Positions 28,769 to 39,208 of a DNA stretch of 64,000 nucleotides are shown in pieces. Position 1 is the first letter of the stretch; each line of letters starts with the position of its first letter. The position numbers and the translations under genes are program-made. Source of the stretch: DASRAP01 sp964503275 (GTDB lineage Bacteria; Gemmatimonadota; Gemmatimonadetes; Gemmatimonadales; Gemmatimonadaceae); the NCBI GenBank assembly GCA_964503275.1, contig CAZCZO010000007.1, positions 1 to 64,000 on the forward strand, written 5' to 3'. The notes beneath the pieces were generated by a model, which was given only the letters and a program-made list of their open reading frames with translations, had not been told where the DNA came from and did no database searches.

Positions 28769-28774
28769 TATCTT
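28769..28774 (+). promoter_or_regulatory. -10 element (TATCTT) upstream of the GspE-REC gene
   Basis: TATCTT lies 37 bases before the GTG at 28811 and would give a leader of about 30 bases. The same hexamer occurs before the second pstS. I see no clear -35. Confidence 0.4.
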
Positions 28775-28810
28775 CGTGTAGCCCTCCTGCCTCTCCGCGA
28801 TCCGGCCCCC

Positions 28811-31234
28811 GTGACAGCATCGTCCACCACGCCCAACGACGAGTGGGTCCTCATCACGCTCGAACGGCTGCTGTCGCCCGCACAGCTGGACGAGTTGCGC
28901 GCGATCCACGGCGAGAGCTACTGGCAGGCGGCGGTGCGCCGCGGATGGACCACCGACGAAGCGGTGCTGGCCGCGCTGGCCACGCGGTTCCGGATGCGGA
29001 TCGCCGACGTGGACTCGATCCCGGCCTCGGCCCTCGCTGCCGTGTCGGAACAGCTTGCGCGCCGCTACCGCATCCTGCCCTTGGCCGTGACCGATACGAT
29101 CATCGAGATCGCGACGGCCAACCCGTACGACATCGATTGCGAGCGCACCTTGGCCTTCGTCGCGGGGCGGACCGTGCGCATGTCCCTGGCGTCGCCGACG
29201 CGCATCGCGGCGCGTATCGACGAGCTCTACCGCCCCGAGACGGTGGTCGAGCGCCTGCTCGACGACGGCTTCAGCGGCGACGAGGTCATCGAGACCGTCG
29301 ACGAGTCTGCCGACGTCACCGAGTTCTCACTGGGGCAAGCGACCGACCGGCCGATCATCCGCCTCGTCGACCGCATCATCTCCAAGGCCATCCAGCAGCG
29401 CGCGAGCGACATCCACTTGGAACCGGAGGAGCAAGGGATGCTCGTCCGGTATCGCATCGACGGGGTGCTCAAGGACGACTCGGTCATCCCGCGCGCGCTC
29501 AGTGTGCCGCTGGTGGCACGCGTGAAGATCATGGCGCAGTTGGACATCGCGGATCGCCTGCGTCCACAGGACGGCCGTGCCCGCGTGTCCGTCGGTGGTG
29601 CCCGGATCGACCTGCGCATCTCGACGCTGCCGACCTCTGTCGGCGAGAAGGTCGTGATCCGTATCCTCGATGCCCGCACCACCGTGCTGTCGATCGACGG
29701 CCTCGGGTTGTCGGCCGACGAGAGCGCGCGCATCGCGACCCTGCTCTCGGCGCGGGAGGGCCTGATCCTGGTCACCGGTCCCACGGGATCCGGCAAGACG
29801 ACGACCCTCTACTCGATGCTGCGCACCATCCAGCTGCGCAGCGTCAACATCATCACCGTCGAAGACCCCGTCGAGTATCGGCTCAAGGGCGTGGTCCAGG
29901 TGAACGTCAACGAGAAGACGGGGCTCACCTTCCCGGCCGCCCTGCGCTCCATCCTGCGGCAGGACCCCGATGTGATCCTCGTGGGCGAGGTCCGCGACAA
30001 GGAGACGGCGCAGATCGCGGTGCAGGCCGCGCTCACGGGCCACCTGGTGCTCACGACGCTGCACACCATCGACGCCGCGAGCTCCGTCACACGTCTCACG
30101 GACCTGGGCATCGATCCCTATCGGTCGGCGGCAGCGCTCAAGGGCATCGTCGCGCAGCGCCTGGTGCGCAAGCTCTGCGCGGCCTGCCGGCGCCCGAGCA
30201 CCGAACCGGTCGTGGAACGACTGCAGCCCTATTTCCCCCCAGGCAGCCAGCTGTTCAAGGCGGTGGGCTGCAGCGAATGCTCGAACACCGGCTATCTCGG
30301 TCGGCTCGCCCTGCTCGAGATCCTCACCGCGACGCCGGACGTCGAGCGCCGCATCGCCGCGAACGAGACCCCGGAGCGCATTGCCGAGGCGGCACGGGAG
30401 CACGGGATGCTGTCGCTCTGGGAATCCGGCGTGCAGCAGGTGGCGAGCGGCTTCACGACCCTCGACGAATTGCTGCGAGTCCTCGAGGTGCCCGCCGAGG
30501 TGCTCCGAGCCCAGGCGGCACCACCGACGCAGGCCGTCCGCCTGATCTCGCCGGTCGGCCGCGCGGCACCGGCTCCCGAGGCGCGTCCGTCGACGGCTGG
30601 GGCACCACCCGCACCGGCACGCCCGGTGACCCCGCCCACCGCGCCGGTCCGCGGGGCGCCAGCTGCTCGTCCGCCCATCACGCCCGCGGTCCCGCCTCGC
30701 CCGTCCGCGGCGGGCGCCGCGCCGCCGTCGCCAGCGCCTCGCCGTCCCGCACCGCCCTCCGGCTCACGCGACGGCACCCTGCATGGCGCGCCGGGGGCCG
30801 CCGCCTTCGACGCCGCCGACTTCGAGTTGGTGGCCGACGACCGCTTCGATCCCCCGGCCGCCAAGGCATCGGCGTCGGTGCTGCTCGTCGAGGACGAAGC
30901 CCCGCTCCGCCGCGTGGTGCGCGACCTGCTCGTGCGCGACGGCTTCACCGTGCACGAGGCCGTCGATGGGGTGGAGGCCCTCGACGCCGTCGACCGCGAG
31001 GCCCCGGACATCATCGTGCTCGACCTCAATCTGCCGCGCCTCGATGGCTACGGCGTCCTCAAACAGCTGCGCGCCAAGCCGGCGACGGCAGCGCTGCCCG
31101 TCATCGTACTGACGGCCAAGGGCGATGAGGACAGCGAGGTCCGTGTCTTCGAGTTCGGTGCGACGGAGTACCTCACCAAGCCGTTCCGCCCCCGCGCCTT
31201 GATCGCCCGCCTGCGCGCGCTGCTGCGGCGCTGA
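28811..31234 (+). CDS. Type II secretion/type IV pilus ATPase (GspE/PilB) fused to a C-terminal receiver domain
   Basis: The 807-residue protein has an N-terminal MshEN/GspE-N domain, then the ATPase with the Asp box ASDIHLEPEE, Walker A GPTGSGKTT (about residue 323), Walker B region RQDPDVILVGEVRD and a tetracysteine zinc site (CAAC...CSEC, about 456-490). A Pro/Ala-rich linker (about 585-685) leads to a CheY-like receiver domain (687-805: LLVEDEAPLRR, Asp about 738 in VLDLNLPRLDG, Lys in TKPF). The start is GTG 28811. It should power pilus or secretion machinery. The receiver domain is unusual and suggests control by phosphorylation. It stands alone, 15 kb from the minor pilins. Confidence 0.9.
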   Translation: MTASSTTPNDEWVLITLERLLSPAQLDELRAIHGESYWQAAVRRGWTTDEAVLAALATRFRMRIADVDSIPASALAAVSEQLARRYRILPLAVTDTIIEIATANPYDIDCERTLAFVAGRTVRMSLASPTRIAARIDELYRPETVVERLLDDGFSGDEVIETVDESADVTEFSLGQATDRPIIRLVDRIISKAIQQRASDIHLEPEEQGMLVRYRIDGVLKDDSVIPRALSVPLVARVKIMAQLDIADRLRPQDGRARVSVGGARIDLRISTLPTSVGEKVVIRILDARTTVLSIDGLGLSADESARIATLLSAREGLILVTGPTGSGKTTTLYSMLRTIQLRSVNIITVEDPVEYRLKGVVQVNVNEKTGLTFPAALRSILRQDPDVILVGEVRDKETAQIAVQAALTGHLVLTTLHTIDAASSVTRLTDLGIDPYRSAAALKGIVAQRLVRKLCAACRRPSTEPVVERLQPYFPPGSQLFKAVGCSECSNTGYLGRLALLEILTATPDVERRIAANETPERIAEAAREHGMLSLWESGVQQVASGFTTLDELLRVLEVPAEVLRAQAAPPTQAVRLISPVGRAAPAPEARPSTAGAPPAPARPVTPPTAPVRGAPAARPPITPAVPPRPSAAGAAPPSPAPRRPAPPSGSRDGTLHGAPGAAAFDAADFELVADDRFDPPAAKASASVLLVEDEAPLRRVVRDLLVRDGFTVHEAVDGVEALDAVDREAPDIIVLDLNLPRLDGYGVLKQLRAKPATAALPVIVLTAKGDEDSEVRVFEFGATEYLTKPFRPRALIARLRALLRR

Positions 31235-31236
31235 GA

Positions 31237-31261
31237 GCTGCCGCGGCGGCGCCGCGGCAGC
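31237..31261. terminator. Bidirectional terminator-like hairpin between convergent genes
   Basis: A perfect 12-bp inverted repeat with a one-base centre starts two bases after the GspE-REC stop and lies 15 bases beyond the end of the convergent acyltransferase gene. It is fully GC-rich and lacks a T run. Confidence 0.6.
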
Positions 31262-31276
31262 GGATCCGACGGCCGC

Positions 31277-32128
31277 TCAGCCCGCTGCGCCGGTCCCCGG
31301 CTCGTCGGCCTCCCGCACCAGCACATCGCGCGCGCGTGGTGCGTTGGGCTTCACGCGGATGCTCTTGGCCGGGATCCCCACGTTGACGTGGAAGGGCCGC
31401 ACGTCCTTCGTGGCCAGCGCCATCGCGCCGACCATTCCCTGCCGTGCCACGCGCGTGCCCGCCAGCACCGTCGCGTGGTACGTGATGCGCACATCGTCCT
31501 CCAGCACCGTCTGCAGATTCGTCACATCCTGCTGATCGACGATGCTGTGCGTGTGGCTGTAGATGTTCGCATAGTCCGAGATCGACACGCGGTCGCCCAG
31601 CACGATACCGCCGCGGTCATCCAGCAGGACATGCCGGTGCACGACCACGTCGTCGCCGACCTCCATGTTGTAGCCGAACGACAGCTCCACATGCTGGAAG
31701 CACTTGAAATTGCGTCCCACGCGCGCGAAGACATGCCCCGCGAGCATGCGCCGCAGCGCGACCCCCAACGACACCTGTTGCCCGCCGATCGGCAGCCGGT
31801 CGAACGAGTACCACAGCCACAGCAGCGGCTTCACCCGCGCGAAGCGCTCGACCTCGCAGTCCGCGTAGTACTCGGGCTCCAGCGTGACCTGCCGGGGGTC
31901 CAGCGCGAGCAGGGCGAGGCGCGTCGCCATCGGCACGGCGGGGTCGGCCACCGCCTCGTCCCAGTGCGCCGCGTACTGCGGCCAGGCGAGGTCCGCCAAG
32001 GCGCGGCGACACCACAGCGCGCGGTCCGTCGCGGGGTCGGCCAACTGCTCCGACAGGCCGCCGATCCACGACGCGCCCAGCGCATCGAGGGTCGACGCAG
32101 GCAGCGTGCGAAGCGGTCGGAGTGGCAT
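31277..32128 (-). CDS. Hexapeptide-repeat (left-handed beta-helix) acyltransferase
   Basis: The 283-residue protein has an alpha-helical N-terminal half and then a LbH domain (about 145-270) with repeats such as VGDDVVVHRHVLLDDRGGIVLGDRVSIS split by the loop YSHTHSIVDQQDV, as in sugar and xenobiotic O-acetyltransferases. The loop His of SHTHS is the likely catalytic or CoA-site residue. The acceptor is unknown. It overlaps the lipoprotein gene by one base (TGATG) and is the last gene of the tig-clpPX-lon operon. Confidence 0.83.
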   Translation of the reverse strand: MPLRPLRTLPASTLDALGASWIGGLSEQLADPATDRALWCRRALADLAWPQYAAHWDEAVADPAVPMATRLALLALDPRQVTLEPEYYADCEVERFARVKPLLWLWYSFDRLPIGGQQVSLGVALRRMLAGHVFARVGRNFKCFQHVELSFGYNMEVGDDVVVHRHVLLDDRGGIVLGDRVSISDYANIYSHTHSIVDQQDVTNLQTVLEDDVRITYHATVLAGTRVARQGMVGAMALATKDVRPFHVNVGIPAKSIRVKPNAPRARDVLVREADEPGTGAAG

Positions 32129-32814
32129 CAGTCGACGCTCGGCGGCGGACGACGACCGGACGACGCGCGCGAGCGGATCAGGGCCCGCTCCCGCTCCACG
32201 CGTTGCACGACGGCACGCCAATCGCCTCCCGTCTGCGCCTCGAGCGTCAGCGAGAGGTTCTGATTGGGGTTGATCGCCCCGTCGAACACGAACAGCGCAT
32301 GGGCCTGCTCCCGCTGCCGCAGGCGCTGATTCCCGAAGCCGGGCGTGAGCGGCAGGATGTCCAGGGGCCGGAAGTCGCGCCCCATGGTCGTGAGGATGAC
32401 GTCCTGCGCCGAGTACCGCGCCTCGCCCTGTTGCACATTGAAGAACGACACGTACCACAGCGACACCGACGGCACGCCGGTGCGCCGCACGATCTCCGCG
32501 ATCTCGGCGCGCTTGCTCAGGCCGATGTCGTGCAGCGTGCGGTAGCTGTCGGGCGACAGTGTGCGGATGAAGCCCTCGTCCAGCGGGATCACACGCACCT
32601 GCAGCCCCTGCACGACCAGCCGCATCGCGATGTCCTCCTGCCGCAACGAGCCCAGGCCGGCGGGGATGAGCGCGGTGGTGTCCGGCGCCATCGCCGACGT
32701 CGCAGCAGACGGGCGTGGCGTCGCGACGCCCTCGGTCGCCGCATTGCCACCGGCCGTCGCACACGCGACGAGGAACATCGGCACGGCCGCCGCCGCGCGT
32801 CGTCGGGACTGCAT
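32128..32814 (-). CDS. Lipoprotein of unknown function
   Basis: The 228-residue product begins with a lipoprotein signal peptide ending in the lipobox LVAC (Cys about residue 18), then a low-complexity Ala/Thr/Pro stretch, and a mixed domain from about residue 55 (LRQEDIAMRLVVQGLQVRVIPLDEGFIRTL). I do not recognise the domain. It lies 3 bases after engB and overlaps the acyltransferase, so it is part of the same transcript. An outer-membrane or periplasmic location is likely. Confidence 0.75.
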   Translation of the reverse strand: MQSRRRAAAAVPMFLVACATAGGNAATEGVATPRPSAATSAMAPDTTALIPAGLGSLRQEDIAMRLVVQGLQVRVIPLDEGFIRTLSPDSYRTLHDIGLSKRAEIAEIVRRTGVPSVSLWYVSFFNVQQGEARYSAQDVILTTMGRDFRPLDILPLTPGFGNQRLRQREQAHALFVFDGAINPNQNLSLTLEAQTGGDWRAVVQRVERERALIRSRASSGRRPPPSVD

Positions 32815-32817
32815 CGC

Positions 32818-33447
32818 TCAGACCTCCGGGGACGGGGCCGCGATCAGGTCGCGGATCGCCTCGGCGAGGGTGTCGCGCCCCTCACCCGTGACTCCGCTGG
32901 TGCCGAGCAACTGCTCGGGGTCCAGCGACAGCTCTGCTGCCAGCGCGGCCGCACGACCGGCCCGCGCACTCGCTCCAAGTTTGTCGAGTTTCGTCAGCAC
33001 CACAAGGGTCGGCAGACCGAGCGTCGCCAGATAGTCCAGCATCTGGCGATCCAGCGCCGTCGGGTCGTGCCGCGCGTCCAGCAGTTGCACCACACCGCGC
33101 AGGGGCGGCCCACCGCTCAGATACGACTCGATCAGCGGCTGCCACAATGCCTTCGCTTCCTTGCTGACCCGGGCGTAGCCGTAGCCCGGCAGGTCGGCGA
33201 GGACGAAGGCATCGTTCACCCGGAAGAAATTGATCTCCCGCGTCCGCCCCGGCGTGTTCGACACGCGGGCCATCGCTTTGCGGCGCACCAGTCGATTGAG
33301 GATGGTGGACTTTCCCACGTTCGACCGGCCACTGAACGCGATCTCCGGCAGTTCGGCCGGTGGCCGCCAGCCACCGGGCGTGGCCATGCCGCCGATGAAC
33401 TCGACGGAGCGGATGGGGAGCGGGTCCCTGGGGCGTTCGTCGGTCAT
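32818..33447 (-). CDS. engB: Ribosome biogenesis GTPase YihA/EngB
   Basis: The 209-residue GTPase has G1 GRSNVGKST, switch I region NTPGRTREINFF, G3 DLPGYGYA, G4 TKLDKL and G5 TSGVTGEG. EngB helps assemble the large ribosomal subunit. A GTG directly before the ATG (33448-33450) is an equally good start; either overlaps the lon stop. Linkage of engB to lon and clp genes is common in bacteria. Confidence 0.95.
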   Translation of the reverse strand: MTDERPRDPLPIRSVEFIGGMATPGGWRPPAELPEIAFSGRSNVGKSTILNRLVRRKAMARVSNTPGRTREINFFRVNDAFVLADLPGYGYARVSKEAKALWQPLIESYLSGGPPLRGVVQLLDARHDPTALDRQMLDYLATLGLPTLVVLTKLDKLGASARAGRAAALAAELSLDPEQLLGTSGVTGEGRDTLAEAIRDLIAAPSPEV

Positions 33448-35846
33448 CACTGTGGCGGGAGGGCGCTGGGCTGGGCCGCACGCGTGGCGGCCGCGGGGCG
33501 GCTCCCCGTCGATGCCGCCGCGACCGCCACCGCCGGTCGCAGGGCGATCGCCAAGGCGTCGTCGGCGCTGGACACCGGCGTGATGCGCAGCCCCGCCACG
33601 ACCTCGGGCGGCAACTCGCTCAGCTCGCGGGCGTTGCCCTGCGGGATCACGAGGTCGCGCACGCCATGCCGCAGTGCGGCCACGCTCTTCTCCTTGAGGC
33701 CCCCGATCGGCAGGACGCGGCCCCGCAGCGTGATCTCGCCCGTCAGTGCCACATCGCCACGGGCCGCACGCCCGGTGAGCGCACTGACCAGCGCCACCAC
33801 GATCGCCAGGCCCGCCGACGGGCCGTCCTTGGGGGTCGCCCCGGCGGGGAAGTGGATGTGGATGTCGCTGGTCCGATGGAAGTCCGTCGCGACCCCCAGC
33901 ACGGCCGCGCGCGCACGAATGAAGCTCAGGGCCGCGCTGGCTGACTCCTTCATCACGTCGCCCAGTGTCCCGGTCAGCTGCAGTCGACCGCGACCCGGGA
34001 CCACGCTGACTTCCACGTCGAGCCGCTCGCCGCCGGTCGCCGTGTAGGCGAGGCCACCCGCGACCCCCACCCGGTCCTCGGTCTGCGACTCATCGTCGTC
34101 GTACGGCGCGACCCCCAGCAGCGCCGGCAGATCGTCGACACGGACCGTCTGTGCCGTCGTGGTCGCGATCCCGGCTTCGACGCGGGCCCGCGCCAATTTT
34201 CGGGCGATGCGGGCGATGCGCCGCTCGAGGTCACGCACGCCGGCCTCACGCGTGTAGCTGCGCAGGATGCGGGGCAACGCAGCCGGCTCCCAGGTCACCG
34301 TCGCCGGGTCGATGCCGTGTTGTGTGAGCTGGCGCGGGATCAAGTGCTGGCGCGCGATCGCGAGCTTCTCCGGGTCGAGATACCCAGGCAAGCGCACGAT
34401 CTCCAGCCGGTCGCGCAGGGCCTCCGGGATCCCACTCAGCGAGTTCGCCGTCGTCAGGAACAGCACCTGCGAGAGGTCGAAGTCCACCTCGAGGTAATGA
34501 TCGCTGAACGCATGATGCTGTTCGGGGTCGAGCACCTCCAGCAGCGCGGCGGCCGGGTCCCCGCGCCAATCCGCCCCCAGCTTGTCGATCTCATCGAGCA
34601 GGAAGACCGGGTTCATCGACTCAGCGCGGCGCATCCCTTGGAGGATGCGGCCGGGCATCGCCCCGATGTAGGTCCGCCGATGGCCGCGGATCTCCGCTTC
34701 GTCGCGCACGCCGCCCAGCGCGATGCGCGCGAAGCGCCGCCCCAACGCCCGTGCCACTGCGCGACCCAGCGAGGTCTTGCCCACGCCAGGTGGCCCCACG
34801 AGGCAGAGCAGGGGGCCGCGCAGGCCGCCGGACAACGTCAGCGCGGCCAGATGGTCGAGCAGGCGTTCCTTCACCTCGTCGAGGCCGTGGTGCTCCTCAT
34901 CGAGGATCGCCCGCGCATGCGCCAGGTCGAGCACATCATCCGTGCGGATGCCCCACGGCAGCGCGAGGATCCACTCCAACAACCCGCGCGCCACGGTGGA
35001 CTCGGGCGAGCTGGGCGGAATGCGGCGCAGCCGGCGCAGCTCGCGCTCGGCCCGCTCGCGCACCGCGTCCGGCAACATGCGTCGCGCCAGGTCGCGCTCC
35101 AAGGCCGCCAGGTCGTCGCCGTCCTCGTCGCCCAGCTCGCGGTGGATGGCCTTCAGCTGCTCCTGCAGGAAGAACTCCCGTTGGTTCTGCACCACGGCGC
35201 CGCGCACATCGTCCTCGATCTTGCGCTCGAGCCGCTGCAGGTCGATCTCCGCCCGCAGCGCCGTCGCCAGCATCGCGAACAGGGCGGGCACGTCGGGCGC
35301 TTCGAGGAACGCCTGTCGCTGGGCCAGCCGAACGCCCAGATGGGACGCCACGGCGAACCCGCGGCGCTCGAGCGCGCTGTCGCCGTGCGCCAGTCGGGCG
35401 ACTTCGTCGGGGAGCCGTCGGTGCAGGGCGATGTACTCATCGAACAGCCCGACCACCTGCCGGACCACCGCTTCGGCCGCGCCATCGGGCCCGGCGTCCC
35501 CGAGCGGCCACGCCTCGATCGTGCCCCGCATCACGCCACCTCGCACGGCGACGCGCGTCAGGCGCACCCGGGCGATCCCTTCGAGCAGGATGCGGGTCGC
35601 CCCGTTGGGCAGCACACTGCGCTGGACCACGCGCGCGACCGTCCCCACACGGAACACATCGCTGCCGCTGGGCTCGGGCAGCTCGGGGTCGCGCTGTGCC
35701 ACGACGAGCAGGTAGCCGTCCGCGCCGACCGCGTCGAGGGCGGCCAGGCTGGCCGCCCGCCCCACGAGCAGCGGCATCAGGGCCCACGGATAGAGCACGA
35801 CGTCCCGAAGCGGCAGGGTCGGGAGCCGCTCCGGGACGTCGTGCAC
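33447..35846 (-). CDS. lon: ATP-dependent Lon protease
   Basis: The 799-residue protein is typical of LonA: N-terminal substrate domain (LPTLPLRDVVLYPWALMPL), AAA+ module with Walker A GPPGVGKTS and Walker B VFLLDEIDKLG, and the C-terminal peptidase with the dyad Ser677 in KDGPSAGLA and Lys718 in GGLKEK. It degrades damaged and regulatory proteins in the cytoplasm. The start is GTG 35846, 26 bases after clpX. Confidence 0.96.
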   Translation of the reverse strand: MHDVPERLPTLPLRDVVLYPWALMPLLVGRAASLAALDAVGADGYLLVVAQRDPELPEPSGSDVFRVGTVARVVQRSVLPNGATRILLEGIARVRLTRVAVRGGVMRGTIEAWPLGDAGPDGAAEAVVRQVVGLFDEYIALHRRLPDEVARLAHGDSALERRGFAVASHLGVRLAQRQAFLEAPDVPALFAMLATALRAEIDLQRLERKIEDDVRGAVVQNQREFFLQEQLKAIHRELGDEDGDDLAALERDLARRMLPDAVRERAERELRRLRRIPPSSPESTVARGLLEWILALPWGIRTDDVLDLAHARAILDEEHHGLDEVKERLLDHLAALTLSGGLRGPLLCLVGPPGVGKTSLGRAVARALGRRFARIALGGVRDEAEIRGHRRTYIGAMPGRILQGMRRAESMNPVFLLDEIDKLGADWRGDPAAALLEVLDPEQHHAFSDHYLEVDFDLSQVLFLTTANSLSGIPEALRDRLEIVRLPGYLDPEKLAIARQHLIPRQLTQHGIDPATVTWEPAALPRILRSYTREAGVRDLERRIARIARKLARARVEAGIATTTAQTVRVDDLPALLGVAPYDDDESQTEDRVGVAGGLAYTATGGERLDVEVSVVPGRGRLQLTGTLGDVMKESASAALSFIRARAAVLGVATDFHRTSDIHIHFPAGATPKDGPSAGLAIVVALVSALTGRAARGDVALTGEITLRGRVLPIGGLKEKSVAALRHGVRDLVIPQGNARELSELPPEVVAGLRITPVSSADDALAIALRPAVAVAAASTGSRPAAATRAAQPSALPPQ

Positions 35847-35872
35847 GTCCGGCTCGCGCCGCAGCGAGAGCG

Positions 35873-37120
<1,248 letters not shown>

Positions 37121-37145
37121 ACGGCTACCGGACGGAGAGAACGAC

Positions 37146-37166
37146 GGGGCGCGGCGCGCGCGCCCC
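37146..37166 (-). terminator. GC hairpin between clpP and clpX (possible attenuator)
   Basis: Arms 37146-37153 and 37159-37166 (8 bp) with a 5-base loop lie between clpP and clpX. No T run follows, so partial termination or RNA processing is more likely than full termination. Confidence 0.35.
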
Positions 37167-37222
37167 CCCGAGACGATACCACCGCGCCGGACGCGCGGTC
37201 AAGCCAGCCCGCACGACGCCCG

Positions 37223-37840
37223 TCACCCGCGCGCCAGCGCCGGCGCCGGCTCCTCGGTCCGCACGAGCACCGTGTCGATCAACCCGTAACTCTTCGCCTC
37301 GGCCGCCGACATGAAGTTGTCCCGGTCCATGTCGCGCTCGATCTGCTCCACCGTGCGCCCGGTGTGCTGCGCGAACAACGCGTTGAGCTGCCGACGCAGA
37401 TAGAGGATCTCCCGCGCCTGGATCTCGATGTCCGCCGCCGTGCCCTGTGTGCCGCCCGACGGCTGGTGGATCATGATGCGCGCGTGCGGCAGCGCGGAGC
37501 GCTTGCCGGGCGCGCCGGCGCCGAGCAAGAACGCCCCCATCGACGCCGCCAGTCCCATGCAGATCGTGTTCACCGGCGACTTCAGGTACTGCATCGTGTC
37601 GTAGATCGCGAGCCCCGCCGACACCGACCCGCCCGGCGAGTTGATGTACAGGTGGATGTCCCGCCCCGGATTGTCCGCCTCGAGGAACAACAACTGGGCG
37701 ATGATCATGTTCGCCACGTCGTCGTTGATCGGCGTACCGAGGAAGATGATGCGGTCCATCAACAACCGCGAATACACGTCGTACGCCTTCTCGCCGCGGC
37801 TCGACCGCTCGATGACGTAGGGGTTCGGGATGATCGCCAT
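37223..37840 (-). CDS. clpP: ClpP, proteolytic subunit
   Basis: The 205-residue peptidase has the catalytic Ser in CMGLAASMGAFLLGAG, His in ARIMIHQPSGG and Asp in the ERDMDRDNFMSAAEA segment. It forms a tetradecamer with ClpX. ATG 37840 is chosen from the family N-terminus (PNPYVIERSSRGEKAYD) and lies 8 bases after the tig stop. Confidence 0.97.
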   Translation of the reverse strand: MAIIPNPYVIERSSRGEKAYDVYSRLLMDRIIFLGTPINDDVANMIIAQLLFLEADNPGRDIHLYINSPGGSVSAGLAIYDTMQYLKSPVNTICMGLAASMGAFLLGAGAPGKRSALPHARIMIHQPSGGTQGTAADIEIQAREILYLRRQLNALFAQHTGRTVEQIERDMDRDNFMSAAEAKSYGLIDTVLVRTEEPAPALARG

Positions 37841-37848
37841 ACGGATCC

Positions 37849-39096
37849 TTACTCTCCTTGCACCACGGTGTTCCGCGCCAGCAGCCACGCGAAGACCCGC
37901 TCCTCGGTGATGCTGCGCTCCAACTCGGCCAGACGTCCCGCACCCTGCAACTGCGCGTAGAGCTTGCCCGCATCGATGCCGCGCTTCGCCGCCAGCTCCG
38001 ACACCCGGTCGTCCACATCCTGCTCCGTCGCCATCAACCCCTCGCGCTCGGCGAGCGTCTCGACGGCGAGGTCGCGGCGCACCTGCCGCTCGGCCATCGG
38101 CGTCAGCTCGTTCGCGAAGGCCTGCCCCTCGGACGCCGGGATCTGGTACTGCTCCATGTACATGCCCAGCAGACGCTTCACCCAGCTCGGCGGCACCGGG
38201 AAGGGATTTGCCGCGAGGATGTGGTCGAGCAGGGCCTGCCGCACGGCCGCATCGGCGTCGCGGGTCGCCGCCGCCGTCATGTCCGCACGGACCGCCGCCA
38301 CGAGCGCATCGGCTGAATCGAAGTCCCCGATCTCGCGCGCGAACGCATCGTCGAGCGCGGGCAGTTCGCGGCGCTTCACTTCCAACACCGAGACGCGCAC
38401 CGGCTTCGACTTGCCGGCCTGCGTCTCATCGGGGAAGTCCTCGGGCCACTTCACCGTCTCTTCCAGCGTCTCACCGGGGGCGCAGCGCGTGATCAGCTCC
38501 TCCACGCCGGGGATCGCCTGGCCCTTGCCGATCTCGATCCGGTACTCCGTCGGCGCCGCCATCGTGCCATCGGGCTCCTGCGCCGAGAGCATGACGATCG
38601 CGAGGTCGCCCTCGCTGGCCTTCTGATCCGACGGGGTCCACGCCGCGCGGTCCTCGCGCAGACGGTCCAGCTGCTCCTGCACCTGCGCCTCGGTCACCGT
38701 CGCCGCCGGGCGGGTCACCGTGAAGCCGTCCACCTGCGAGAACACGATCTCAGGCCGCACCTCGCAGTGCAGCTCGAACGTGAAGGGCGCATCGTCCTCG
38801 AGCGAGACATCGTGCGCGTGCGGCTGGGCCGCGAGCTGCAACGACTCCTTGGCGATCACCGCATCGTAGGCCTCGCGGAGCAGGGTCTCCATCGTCTCCT
38901 GCTTGATCTCCTGCGCGAAGCGCCGGCGCACCATCGCCAGCGGCGCCTTGCCAGCGCGGAAGCCAGGGAGACGGGCGGCGGAGGCATAGCGACGGGCCGC
39001 GCGCTCGGTGGCGGCGGCGACTTCGGACACCGGGACGGAGACGCGGATACGGCGCTCGACGCCTTCGGCGAGGGTGGTTTCGATCTCGACGTTCAT
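37849..39096 (-). CDS. tig: Trigger factor
   Basis: The 415-residue chaperone starts with the ribosome-binding domain, whose signature GFRAGKAPLAMVRRRF is clear, and ends with the helical chaperone arms. The middle PPIase domain seems shortened and diverged; I do not see the usual GDxxxxDFxG string complete (GDLAIVMLSA instead). Trigger factor binds nascent chains at the ribosome exit. It is the first gene of tig-clpP-clpX-lon-engB. Confidence 0.94.
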   Translation of the reverse strand: MNVEIETTLAEGVERRIRVSVPVSEVAAATERAARRYASAARLPGFRAGKAPLAMVRRRFAQEIKQETMETLLREAYDAVIAKESLQLAAQPHAHDVSLEDDAPFTFELHCEVRPEIVFSQVDGFTVTRPAATVTEAQVQEQLDRLREDRAAWTPSDQKASEGDLAIVMLSAQEPDGTMAAPTEYRIEIGKGQAIPGVEELITRCAPGETLEETVKWPEDFPDETQAGKSKPVRVSVLEVKRRELPALDDAFAREIGDFDSADALVAAVRADMTAAATRDADAAVRQALLDHILAANPFPVPPSWVKRLLGMYMEQYQIPASEGQAFANELTPMAERQVRRDLAVETLAEREGLMATEQDVDDRVSELAAKRGIDAGKLYAQLQGAGRLAELERSITEERVFAWLLARNTVVQGE

Positions 39097-39121
39097 CGGG
39101 AGGGACTGCGACAGGGAAGGA

Positions 39122-39146
39122 CGGCGCCTCGCGAGCGGAGGCGCCG
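39122..39146 (-). terminator. 9-bp GC hairpin between cruF and tig
   Basis: Arms 39122-39130 and 39138-39146 with a 7-base loop lie 63 bases beyond the cruF stop. The likely tig -10 is upstream of it, so the hairpin also sits in the tig leader and could act as terminator of the carotenoid operon or as a leader structure. Confidence 0.45.
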
Positions 39147-39177
39147 CGCGCGCCGGGCAGGCCGACGCGTCTCTCGT

Positions 39178-39183
39178 AATCTA
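39178..39183 (-). promoter_or_regulatory. tig: -10 element (TAGATT) of the tig operon
   Basis: TAGATT on the minus strand predicts a start near 39171 and a tig leader of about 75 bases. No convincing -35 and no heat-shock type promoter was found here. Confidence 0.4.
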
Positions 39184-39208
39184 ACGCCCGGGCGCGCCCG
39201 GAGCGGAT

